NCBI RefSeq assembly: GCF_040954835.1
Contig: NC_090716.1
Location: forward strand, 16,243,275-16,307,274
Origin: Lepisosteus oculatus
Lineage: Eukaryota > Chordata > Actinopteri > Semionotiformes > Lepisosteidae
Direction of reading: 5' to 3'
DNA: 64,000 bases
Shown: positions 52,257 to 62,379 of the stretch, piece by piece
How the letters are laid out: each line of letters starts with the position of its first letter
Position numbering within the stretch: position 1 is the first letter of the stretch
Notes under the pieces: generated by a model
Told to the model about the DNA's origin: nothing
The model's database searches: none
What the model saw: the letters and a program-made list of their open reading frames with translations, nothing else
Translations under genes and position numbers: made by a program

Positions 52257-53323
52257 ATGACGTCCACGGTCGCCACCTCCAAGTCCGAGGGCACAGCTCA
52301 GTTCCCCCAGACCGTCGTGGTCGAGGTGGGAGATAACCCGAACCTCATCCGCGATCACATCGTGTGGTCAATCTGCAGCTTCTCCATGCTCAACTGCTGC
52401 TGCCTGGGACTGGTGGCGTTACTGAACTCCGTAAGGGTGAGTAGGCTCCGTTTTTCGTGCCTTTCTCTTAGAGCGGATTTCATGCGAAAGTTTCTTTAAT
52501 ACACATCAGAGCTGCTGTTCTGCGGACAACTTACCCCATTATACACTACAGGTGCAATTAAAAATGTGATCATCTTTTCTTGCCTTAAATCTTTTGGCTG
52601 TTCTGTTGCAGGTGTATAGGTGTTAAAATTCCTATACTGCATCACATCAACTGAATCTTTGTCAGTTATTGGTTATACATATTGTAACGCTTACGGCCGA
52701 CAGGCACTGTGTAAGAGCCGGCGTACCAGAGCAGGTGATGTCACCGCCCTTCCCTGTGATAGGGATGGGGAGAAATCTCTCTTTAGCTCACGGAGCTAGA
52801 TCGCTGCAGAGAGACGCGGGAGTCCTGGGTTCGAGCCCCCGACGGTGGGGGGCCGACCTAATGCGGCAAGGGCGCCCGCCTGAGCCCCCGTTGTGTTACA
52901 ATATGTATAACCAATAACCTGGTAAAGTTAAACCATTGAAGGGCTACGGCGCAGTACCGAGTACAATCTGGAAACAACAGTAGCGACAGAAAAAAAAAAT
53001 AACAACGATGAAAACGGTCAAAATATACAAAATAAGGGATTGTTCCACTTACACTGGGTCTCGCTAGACTTCTACATTTAGATTTTTCCGGGGATGTAAA
53101 AACTATTAAGTTAACTTATTTTGTATCACCACGTTTGTTTGTTTTTTAACAGGCGAGAGACCAGAAGCTTGTGAGGAACCTGGAGCTCGCCAGAATCTTC
53201 GGAAATCGTGCGCGAACTTTCAACATCGTCTCCAACGTACTGTCGCTTCTTACAATCGTGATATTTCTAGGCATATACGCGGCAGCAATCGGCCATGTCA
53301 TTTCATCTGTGAAGAGAACATAA
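52257..53323 (+). CDS. IFITM-like CD225 membrane protein, gene 1 (two exons)
   Basis: Exons 52257-52436 and 53153-53323 encode 116 residues. The ATG sits in an ideal Kozak context (gccgccATGa). The CD225 domain is seen as RDHIVWSICSFSMLNCCCLG, LVALLNSVR, then ARDQKLVRNLELARIFGNRA; the intron falls at the position usual for IFITM genes, between the SVR/SVK and ARD/SRD motifs. The NCCCLG cysteines correspond to the palmitoylated site. A second hydrophobic segment (FNIVSNVLSLLTIVIFLGIYAA, described by position about 83-104) is the C-terminal transmembrane helix. IFITMs are small endosomal or plasma-membrane proteins, several of which hinder viral membrane fusion. This one has no tyrosine in its N-terminal half, so the YxxPhi endocytosis motif of IFITM3 is absent. 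Subtype cannot be assigned. Confidence 0.9.
52665..52918. mobile_element. 254-bp element with perfect 24-bp terminal inverted repeats, in IFITM gene 1 intron
   Basis: Bases 52665-52688 are the exact reverse complement of 52895-52918. Inside are a tRNA-like A-box region (tagctcacggagctagatcg) and B-box (gggttcgagccc). This suggests a tRNA-promoter module captured inside a miniature inverted-repeat element. A target-site duplication is not obvious. The GC-rich core contrasts with the AT-rich flanks. Confidence 0.7.
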
Positions 53324-53734
53324 CTGGACCCTTTGAAAGACCGCAAAGTAGTTTTGCTTTAGTCTGCTTTTCAAAAAGGGAATTTAGTATGTTAATTTTT
53401 TTATTTCAAAAGCTAAGGCTATAGCAAAAAAATGAACTATGCTTTTGTGAAGCACCCTTGATTTCTGTGTGTAAATGCTTGTGATTTTGTAATCATCCTA
53501 CTGTTAGTCCCGCAAGCAAGGCTTTTGTCCGTATGTCACTTTGAGCTTATTAACTATAAAATCATATTAGCAGGAAACGCACGATAAGAACTGTTAAGAG
53601 CCATTACAATTGCCAAAGCAACCATGAAGAAGCAAGAAGCGATTTCTTCTGGGATTCTCAACTGCATGTTGGGCTCAAACATTTAGAAATCTGAAAAAGA
53701 TGAACGATCCGTGCTCGATGTGAGTAATCTTGTA

Positions 53735-53740
53735 ATTAAA
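53735..53740 (+). terminator. possible poly(A) signal, IFITM gene 1
   Basis: ATTAAA about 410 bp after the stop, with GT-rich sequence following. Not unique in this AT-rich region. Confidence 0.3.
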
Positions 53741-56399
53741 ATTGTGTTGGATAATATGCTGTGGATTTAATGTTTCCTCATTGTTGCCGGGAATAAGGTG
53801 TACATAGATTATTTTGTGTACGTTTATGAGAGTGTGTATATACAGTGTACGGCATATTACGGTTTTTGAATATCGCATCATGACTGTTCCTTAAATTGAA
53901 AAGAGTTCTGAAAATTCAGAAAATTGCTTCAAATCGATCATTTCAATTGATCACTGAGAACTAATATACAGCAGGTATGTCTCCTGCGGAAGATCCTGGC
54001 CATGAATACTGTGACTCGAGTTACCAGCTGCCCATTCACTGCTTACGCAACAAAACCGTTCGGCGATCCTTTGTAGAAGGTCTTCTATGACGTAAGATAG
54101 TTCAAGACAAACCACAGACCTGCACGCCCGTTCTGGGAGTCGTTAGTGTACTACGTTGTAACCTACAGGACTTAGCTACAAAGTGAGATCAACTAAACCG
54201 ATGCAATTTGTGTCACTAAGACTCAACCAAAGATTTTTGTATCAGTGACATTAACAAATCGAATTAATTTAGCATGGAAAAGTGAAAGTAGGCTCAGCAA
54301 ACCACTGCGATATAAAATAAGAATTTTTAAGATGTTGCAGAAATTTAAACTTAGATTTTTCTTAGTTACGATTGGTTAATATAAATCTGAGTTATGAGGT
54401 ATTCACTTTTCAAATATATTAATGCAATTTGGATTAATGAAGTTTGTCTTAACTCTTGTACTAGTTTGTTTTAAATATATAATTAAAAACATGAATTCCC
54501 TATTAATAATTACAGTAAATAGGTAATTATTTAAAGATCACCTTTCTTATAATGTTGCGTTAAATTCATTCAGAATCGTAAAGAAGCAAAGAAAAATACA
54601 GAGCACGGTTGTCTCAGATCTAGAAGATCAATATTATCACTCACGAATGCAGTGATAACACGATTTCAATAAAAAGTGGTCACCGTTTTTACTAAATACG
54701 ACACCAGAGCCGTCTTCCGGAAAAAAAAAATCCATCATCCAATGAACGTGCAGTAGCTGATTCAAGGTTGTGATCAAGTCTCAGTTACAATGGATTTTGT
54801 ACAGACTCGTTTCAAGCTCTAGAGGTGTGGTTTTCCCACATCTCATACAGCATTCCTATTTGTTAATGCACGGTGAGCCTCTTGGGTCACTCAACGAACT
54901 TCACGAGTGAATAAGCAGCTGCGTACTAAATTGCTGTTTAGTTAGTTTCGTACTTTCCGGAGATCATCTCCAGCGGAGTTAAATTGCAGCGGAACAAAGT
55001 TGGAGTTCAGATGAACTTGTTCCTAATCCAGTTCCCAGGGCTCGGCGTTGTTGTACTAATTAGCCCGAACTGCAGGGAACTGTGATTCAGAACATTCCAA
55101 TTCATCTAATTAGTAGGCTAATACGTAGGTCACGTTAATATACAGTTATTACTTTGTATGTTTCTTGTTTATTTTGAAACTGAACTTCCTGAAAAATTAG
55201 TTAGTTTTTAATTTAAAAATTGCATTTAGGCTACAATTCACCGGATGAGGGGACGTAGTTATTGATGAGATACTCAATTGCAATTAGTCACGAAACAAAT
55301 GAGAAGCGCAGCCGCGCCTTAGGAACAGACGCACAGTATTATTGCGGCTTTAATTTCGTGTAACGAGACACTCCAGACGAACAAGCGGACACGTCGCTAC
55401 TGCTACATCGTTACGAAAGACACCAACTAATGACCAGTAAGGTTAAGTTTTATTCACATATCTGGAAATTCAACTTTATAAAATTACTTGAGCAAAAAAA
55501 AAAAACATTGAACAAAGCTTTTGGAATTGTAAAACAACGCTTTGCTTGTTTGTCATTTGGTTTGCGTACCAGTCCGTCAAGAGCCAGCACCCTCATCATG
55601 GTATGTGCAGCCCTACACAGCCTTGCGATTGACTGGGATGAGCCAGCTCTTCCGTCTCCGAGGCACGCAGCGCACTCCGGCTGTTTCAACACGGTCATTA
55701 CTGGAGCACAGCCACACCACAGAGAACCATCAGAATCACTTTCAAGATGCCGAAACGTACCACCCATTTCCTCTGATGACCACAAATATGGATCACCATC
55801 ACAATAAAATATTTAACAGATCCTGTTCAGTTGACTCCCCGATATTGAAGAACAGATTAAAGCTCACGCTCCATTTCTATAATCATTGGCTTTAGTTCCG
55901 TTCTCTTCACTCCCTATGAGATCTTAATTCACAGCTAGTAATAATGACTGGCATTAGACGTATTTATTAGAAAATGACACTTTTGTCAATACACACGTAT
56001 TAATAAATTTCGTTATTAATAGATGTGGTATGACTGTTAAGCAATTCTCCAAGCGATGGATGCATAAATTCAGTTCGTAGTGACGATATTATCTCCACTA
56101 CATTCGAGAGCCTTCTAATGCGTTACGCCGTATGGTACTAAGTTGCTTAAACCCTATGAAGAGGTGGTTTAAGTTAGTCCGCTACTTCTCTAGAGGGCAG
56201 AAGCTGTTACCTTGTGTTCATTGCAATTGAGAACAGGTTTAGTACGGCGCTGCGGACTAAGCATAGCAGCAAAGTTCGTTGCAATTAGTCTTAAGGTAGA
56301 TCACACACTTAGACTGCAGATGCCTACTAAGCACGGGTTAAACTCCCGTTAGTACGCTACTTTCAGTTCATTGCAATTGGTCTCCAAAACACGACTTTG

Positions 56400-56663
56400 A
56401 CGTCCCTTAATAATTGCTTTCACTTATATAGTGCTTTTCTGGACACTCCACTCAGCGGTTTACGGGTAATGGGCACTCCCCTCTACCAACCCCACCTGGA
56501 TGAGGTGACAGAAGCCATAGTGCGCCAGTATGCTCCCCCCACAGCACTCTCAGTTTTTCCCAGCAAGTCTCCCATCCAGGTTCGGACCAGGCTCACACCT
56601 GCTGAGCCTCGCTTGGTTGCCAGATGTGAATTGCAGGGGGACATGGCTGCTGGCAAAAAGCTT
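56400..56663 (-). mobile_element. 5S-type SINE, inverted
   Basis: On the minus strand it reads a 5S rRNA-like head (GAGCCTGGT... then CCTGGATGGGAGAC at about 56581-56567, box C of 5S internal promoters) and a body with 'ggcgcactatggcttctgtc' and 'cctcatccaggtggggttgg'. The tail is 'gtccagaaaagcactatata'. It directly follows the tRNA-Met-like sequence at 56664-56736. Confidence 0.75.
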
Positions 56664-56736
56664 TGCCCCGTGTGAGGATCAAACTCACGACCTTCAGATG
56701 ATGAGACTGACGCGCTACCTACTGCGCTGACGAGGC
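56664..56736 (-). tRNA. tRNA-Met (CAT) gene or recent pseudogene
   Basis: Seventy-three bases fold as elongator tRNA-Met: 7-bp acceptor stem closing GCCTCGT with ACGGGGC, anticodon CAT, discriminator A. A TTTTT run a few bases after the 3' end would serve as a Pol III terminator. Compared with the vertebrate tRNA-Met sequence I know, three positions differ: U8 to C, A37 to C, and C56 to U. All three are normally strongly conserved, so it may be a decayed copy or the tRNA head of the adjoining SINE. Confidence 0.6.
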
Positions 56737-57494
56737 TCGGTTGTAGCATCACGCTGGGGACGGGGTCCAGAATGTCTTCATAATATTGGAAGAGCGCTAC
56801 AGTTCTGATCTCTACAGAGAGAATTGTGAAGTAATGGTTTCGTTTTAACAGTCTTCCCATCAAGCTATCCCCCCCCCCAAGAGACAAGTACTCTTACTGG
56901 GCCAGGCGTTGTGTTTGGACCTGAATAAAAATCCCACTTTTGGCACAGATGAGGAAAAACAGGGGGAGACGCTGAAAAAAAAAAACCCGAAAGCAACTCT
57001 GAATATCTATTACAATTGTAAAGTGAACTTCCTTTCTAAGTTTCGTACAATAAAATATAATTTAAAAGGCTGTCTAGCTATCGTATTAACGTTTTAGACT
57101 GACTTAATAACCAGTTCCTAATATAGTTAACAGGCAGGTCTATTCGTCTCCATGGTTTTCTAAAGTGGTCTGCCTATATTTTAATACAATACTTTAAACT
57201 GTGAACTGTTAAATCATAAGTATTTCACATAAATGTAACTGAACTCACATTCAGTGTGTAACTAGACTGACAAGCTCAACCTCACAAGCAATCACACCAA
57301 AAACCACAAACGTTGCACGATTTCACACTTTCCTTACCAAATGCAGCAAAAGCGGAATGCACAACAGGCCGAGATGACGGTCTTGTGTCTGCAAATGCTT
57401 TTGAAAACCGTGATCGTGGGCGCTGCGGAAAAGCTTCGTTTTCCCCACAGTTGATTGCGAGCCACAAACATGAAGGTCGCAGTTCACATTGACG

Positions 57495-57509
57495 CCACTA
57501 GATGGCGCC
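57495..57509 (+). promoter_or_regulatory. CTCF-like site
   Basis: CCACTAGATGGCGCC fits the CTCF core. Located between the two IFITM-like genes. Binding inferred only. Confidence 0.4.
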
Positions 57510-57859
57510 GAAGGCTTTCAGGTGCGGCGAAGTTCCTGACTCCGGCTGCTCCCCATGCCCAGCAGGAGCCGACAGTGGAGGGTGCAGTCCAGCGGAGGAC
57601 CCTCCCGAAGAAGACGTTTTAGCCGAGTTGCAACACATAAAACCGGGGTACTATTGCAGACTTCATGTAAAGTTATTATAGTATCGTTATTGGTTTTCTG
57701 GCACTGCACTACTGCACTACTTCCAGGAAGGTGGGTATAGGTCAGTTACCACCTGGGGATCCACTGTGAGACCACAACCCTGCAGCCCCCCCACTAGGAA
57801 ACTCCGGGTAAACCCAGCTGAACAGGCATAGAAAACCCAGGGCCAGCCGCTAGTGGGTT

Positions 57860-58850
57860 GTTCTTTACTCACACCAATGCCGACGGGCCATGCCTACAGG
57901 GGCGGACACGTTCATGACCACCTCTGCTCTGTGCTGATCCCAGGACCACCGTGGCGGCAGGACGAGGGGGATTCTCCTGTCAGTGAGGACTCCTCTGGCC
58001 TCACCGAGCCGAGGCCTCTCCCCAGAGCGCAGGAAGGTGGCGGCGGGAGCGACTCTTGCCCCCGCAGGAAGCACCCGAGGCAACAGCCACCCGAGATGCA
58101 GGCGACCTGCTGCTCAGCACGGTGGGCTTGAGGGGAGCGCGGCTGCCCTTCTCCGGCAGACATCGTCGACACGGGCGGCCATGGCAATCCGAGCTCCTGC
58201 TCAGGGGGCAGCTCCCCGCAGGCCAGACACGCCCTCTCGAAACAGGGCCAAGAGCGCCTCGTCCCCCCAGCCGCTCTCGGCAGCGGAGGCCGTAGATGGC
58301 CGCCGGTCGACCCCCCTGCTGGAGACCGAGAGGCGCGGTCGGGGACGTCACACGCCAAGCTGAGCTCAAGAAAGTTACCTCACACCGGACCCCCTCTCTC
58401 CCACAGGGCGGCCGCCTAGGCCAAAGCATCTCCGGACAGCAGAGAAGATATACGCCACTTTGGCCAGGTCAGAGGGAAAAGACCAGGGCTGCATAGAGAA
58501 CACAATGACACACAGCGTTGAGAGGCCACGGCCGCTTGCAGGGTCTCCAGAGAAGGGCTGAGGGGCGGATAGGCGGCTCCCGGTACCTCTGAACAGGGCG
58601 CGGCACCTCGGGAGAGAACGGAGGCCGGACGACAGAGCGAGGAGAGCGCCTTCAGCATGGTGCTCGTAGTAACGCACAGGTTTTGTACCGCTTTGATCAG
58701 CCGGGATACTATCGCCTCTTGGGAGCTTAAAGCGGAGCTGCGACAGGCCAGTGTAGGAAAGGTTTCCTCAGAGCTGAACTCCGCCGTACTGCAGCGCCTC
58801 TGCGCTCACCGGCAGAGCCGCGACGGTGCAGGTTTTTTTTGCCGTTCTCT
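57860..58850. other. CpG-rich island without recognised gene
   Basis: Strikingly GC- and CpG-rich compared with the flanks; open frames exist in four or more frames (for example 57912-58358 minus, 57983-58363 plus), as expected from composition alone. No homology or splice pattern seen. Could be a promoter island or a young GC-rich insertion. Confidence 0.45.
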
Positions 58851-59298
58851 GCCAGTTCCAAGACATGTACAGGTACAGTAAAGAGCAGACGTCTCCCGAA
58901 CCTGTCCATCGCAGTCCCTTGTTTTCCGCGGTGTAAGTCACGCTATGAGCTCATACATGGAAACACAATTAGCAATGACAAGAAAATGTTGTTGATGCAT
59001 ATCCCTCAATTTGAGAAACGTTAGCCCTGAAGAAAACCGATGTCAGATGGAATGTTAACAACTGTAGTTTTATCTGTAGACATTATTTTCCCAGATCGTT
59101 GCCAAGGTGCCATAATATCAGTTCACCACTAAACTTTGTCTGCTCTTAACAGCTAACAGAAATGAACTTAAATGTCTATAGGTGTTTCTTTGCCATGAAG
59201 TATATAGTGAAACGCCCACAGAAAACCATTGCATAAACGCTGTGTGCCTAACGTCTTTTTTTTAATACATCAACAAAAAGTTTTGACATAATTGCAGG

Positions 59299-59635
59299 GC
59301 TTAATCTCTAGAGAAAAGAAGGAATGTAGTTGCCTGACATCACGAATGGGGATGACGTTTCCAGGGTGGCCCTGGGTCAGAGACTGGGCCAGCAGCAGTC
59401 TGCCCGCTGCCAGGAGAGCGCCGTGGCCGTGGCCGGCGGTGTGGAGCCCGGATCTGGCCCTGAGGCTGCGGAGCGCACAGGCACGGCCCCCTCTAGAGCC
59501 GGCTCCTGTGCCGGGAACGTCGTTAGGAAAGGGGGCAGTGGCACTGGGAAGGAAGTAGGAGGCTGTGGAGAGTTTCCCGTAAACCCATTCGTGATGTCAG
59601 GCAACTAAATTCCTTCCTTTCTGCAGAGATTAAGC
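59299..59635. mobile_element. MITE-like element with about 52-bp terminal inverted repeats
   Basis: Bases 59299-59350 and 59584-59635 are imperfect reverse complements (only a few mismatches), sharing 'gttgcctgacatcacgaatg'. The GC-rich core of about 230 bp has a short open frame with no recognised domain. A non-autonomous DNA transposon is the likely nature. Confidence 0.75.
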
Positions 59636-60259
59636 TCTTCAAATAAGTACTGTTCGTATGTCCATATCTCACTGGAGAAACCCAACGTGTTTTATAGTGG
59701 GATCCTAATGTCTTGTGTTCAATACGTGCTTTATAATTGTTTGCTGAGGCGCACTGTGCGCATTCGAAATAAAACATCTCTCCCAGTAGCTCTGCATTGA
59801 TGTGAAAGAGCATACACGGTTTTTGACAGATTGAACTACAGGCTTCGGAAACCAAAGCTGAGTGACGCTAAACAAGATACCAGCAACAGAAATGTCGCTA
59901 CTAATGCAGTCTCGAACACTGCTAGAAACGGAGACAGACAGTTTAGGAGCTCCGACTGATTCAGCTCGTTACGGATTTCTTCATGCGATTTAAAGTCTAT
60001 GCTTTATATAGCTGCACAACATTACTCCAAATCATAAAAGTGAGCCGTGATGAAAACTTCCGGCATTTTGGTGGTTTTCTTCAAAGTGAGGGCGTCATGG
60101 AAAAAAAGAAGAGAAGAGCAGGAGTTTTTTTTTCTTTCGACGCATTAATTTGGTTTTCGGGAAAAGGGGGTACCCGAAGGTAATGTGAGGAGGCAACAGC
60201 ATCAGTGGAATTCAATTCCTTATTTGGGAGCAAATCACAGAAGCCCGACTCCAGCTGCT

Positions 60260-60342
60260 GGGGCGGAGGCAATGACGTCACCTATTGGGGAGAACAGGGG
60301 ACTGCGATCAAACGGGTTTCGTGCGCGCTCGGGGATAAAAGC
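60260..60342 (+). promoter_or_regulatory. promoter of the second IFITM-like gene: GC box, CRE, inverted CCAAT, TATA-like box
   Basis: A gggcgg box (about 60261), a perfect palindromic CRE TGACGTCA at 60273-60280, ATTGG at about 60284 and a GATAAAAG TATA-like box at about 60334 are packed within 80 bp. The ATG lies roughly 105 bp past the TATA-like box. Suggests CREB/ATF control, inferred only. Confidence 0.55.
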
Positions 60343-60446
60343 ATCCTTCCTTTATATTCCGAACACACTCCGCAACCTCTGGTGTTGTTCTCTGTCTTCC
60401 CGAGCTCGGTTTGTGGTGCCTTCACTGGGCAGGGTCGATAGCCAGC

Positions 60447-62041
60447 ATGGAGAACTTGAAGTATTCGCCAGAACTTTTGCCAATGCAGGGCAACAGCTAC
60501 GAGCGTCTGAAGGAGCCGCGGGTCGTGACTTTGCCGAGCAATGCCGCGGTGGTCACCATAGGTCCCCCTGCGAAACCGCCTCGGGACCACATCATTTGGT
60601 CCCTCTTCAGCACCATCTATATGAACTATTGCTGCCTGGGATTTGCGGCTCTCTGCTACTCGATCAAGGTGAGTGCGAACAGCCGAGCTCTCTACCGTTC
60701 AAGTCCGTTTGCGCTTCGCTTGTACAGCGCGCCTTGATTTCCGAGGCGCACAGTTGAACGCTTCTATCCTTCCAGAGCACCCGTTACTGCGGTATACGTG
60801 TTAAAAATTAAAGCAGGTAAAAAGTGATCCTTTCTGGGGTCTTAGAGCGGTTTCTCAAGTGGCGTGAACCGTAATTGTTCTACCTTATCTTTTCTCTGTG
60901 TGTATATATATAAACAATATATATATATATTAATATAAAAAGACCCGGTTTAAAGAATGGGATTTGAAGGGACTGCAGACAGTTCTTTTCGTTTCTTTTA
61001 TGATTTGGGATCTGGTCAGGCTATCACTAGAAAAAGTTTGCGTGTTGGAAGTAAGTTTTTTTTTTCTACTCCAGGAATAGTATAAGTGATTTAATGTTAC
61101 TCGCTATGATTTAATTTTTCTACAGAAAAAAATAAACAGATCGCACATAGCGAAGCATGTAGACACGTCAAGCTCCTGTGCACAGAAACGGCACACATTG
61201 CCTTCCAATGGAAGCCCACTATCCGTCTGTTGTGCCCAAAATGCCGTAAACAGTAAATGGCTCCATCGTTCTAAGCTCGGGAAGGGTGTAAAATATCCCG
61301 TTTCCGTGCTCGACAGCGCTGTAGGTTAAGAGGAGCACCGCTAACAATGAGACTTCGAGCTCAGAGTAATCTCCCCCACAGAATCTGGGGGCCCTACTTG
61401 GGGAGTCTCTCTAAAATACAACTCCTTGTTCACCGGGAACGAATGAAATGCAGCCCATCATTAAATGCGATTGCACTCAGACATTCAATAACCTTGAACC
61501 AGTCTTGTCGTGGTGAATATGGAGTAACTGCATGGGACGTCGGTGAGATGTCACTGGAATATTGGAGGTTCGGATCACAGGACTTGTCAGAACATAAGTG
61601 TTTGCTGAATCTTGGGGCTTCAGATGGTCCCGAGAGTCCCACTGAGTGGGTTCTCGCCCTGCGTCCTTTCATCAGCGCAGATGGACAGCTCGCTCCAGAT
61701 TCCCACAGCGCAGAGGCTCTTGCTTTGCTGGAGACCCTTCCTGCTCTGTTCTGGACGGGGCTGCAGCTGGACTGGGCTCGTTCCTGGACGGAGATGCGTG
61801 GCATCCTCCTGATGGTGATGTGTGTTTGTGTCTCCCGCTGCAGGCCAGGGACAGGAAGGCGCTCGGGGACCTGGAAGGTGCCCGGGGGTATGCGTCCACC
61901 GCCCGCTGCTTCAACCTGACCACGCTGATCTTGTTCCTCATCACCGTCCTGGTCCTCATCATCCTCATCTCGGTGGGAGTAGTGTACCCCATGGAGCTGC
62001 GGCCGTTCCCACCCTCCCTCAGAGAGCCGGGAGGTGTCTAA
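60447..62041 (+). CDS. ifitm: IFITM-like CD225 membrane protein, gene 2 (two exons)
   Basis: Exons 60447-60668 and 61844-62041 encode 139 residues. The phase-0 intron lies between YSIK and ARDRK, as in other IFITM genes. The CD225 region reads [31 protein letters not shown], then [20 protein letters not shown], and is close to IFITM1/3 types. The C-terminal helix is a long Leu/Ile/Val run (about residues 100-120), followed by a Pro-rich tail. The N-terminal part holds S-Y-E-R-L (Tyr 18), a YxxPhi motif like the endocytic YEML of IFITM3, pointing to endosomal sorting. Paired cysteines YCCLG are likely palmitoylated. Same strand as gene 1 and 7 kb away, so tandem duplication is likely, but N- and C-termini have diverged. 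Function in antiviral defence is inferred from the family. Confidence 0.92.
60902..60945 (+). repeat. (TA)n microsatellite, IFITM gene 2 intron
   Basis: Interrupted TA/AT dinucleotide run. Confidence 0.85.
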
Positions 62042-62338
62042 CGCGCTAGCCCCCTCCAAGAACTTCACTCGTACTCGGTTGTTCTGACTCTTTTTTGTTT
62101 TGTTTTTTTTGTACATGAGACTTGAGTTTTCTACTTTTGTACTGCTCTTTGTGTAGCGTCTCCTTTGAAAAGTTTGTCTGACTTTCTTCCTGTGCAGCCA
62201 TCTGTGAATGTGATTTAGTTGTTTTTTTTTTCCCCCATCTGCTTGTAATTGTGGTTCTGAGTTTGGATTTAGTTTTTCTTCTCTTGGTGTGTGTGTGTGT
62301 TGAATGAAGCCTACGGGTCAGAAATGTAAATGGAACGC

Positions 62339-62344
62339 ATTAAA
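62339..62344 (+). terminator. poly(A) signal, IFITM gene 2
   Basis: ATTAAA about 300 bp after the stop, following a GT run, with a T-rich stretch downstream. Confidence 0.5.
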
Positions 62345-62379
62345 CTTTGACTGGCAAAAAATCTGGACTCAATGTTATT

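Larger units (their letters stand above)
53741..60200. other. spacer between the two IFITM-like genes
   Basis: About 6.5 kb. It contains short recurring motifs at 56090-56400, an inverted 5S-type SINE with tRNA-Met-like sequence (56400-56736), a CTCF-like site (57495), a CpG-rich island (57860-58850) and a miniature inverted-repeat element (59299-59635). No supported protein gene; long ORFs in the CpG-rich part overlap in several frames. Confidence 0.45.

Noticed and set aside
52780-52850. Possible functional tRNA gene inside the IFITM gene 1 intron
   Set aside because: A- and B-box-like words are present but no acceptor stem pairs; it is better seen as part of the inverted-repeat element.
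57912-58429. Several 120-150 codon ORFs on both strands
   Set aside because: High GC lowers stop frequency; frames overlap on both strands, with no domain or splice evidence.
61430-62116. 228-codon minus-strand ORF
   Set aside because: Antisense shadow of IFITM gene 2 exon 2 with no features of its own.
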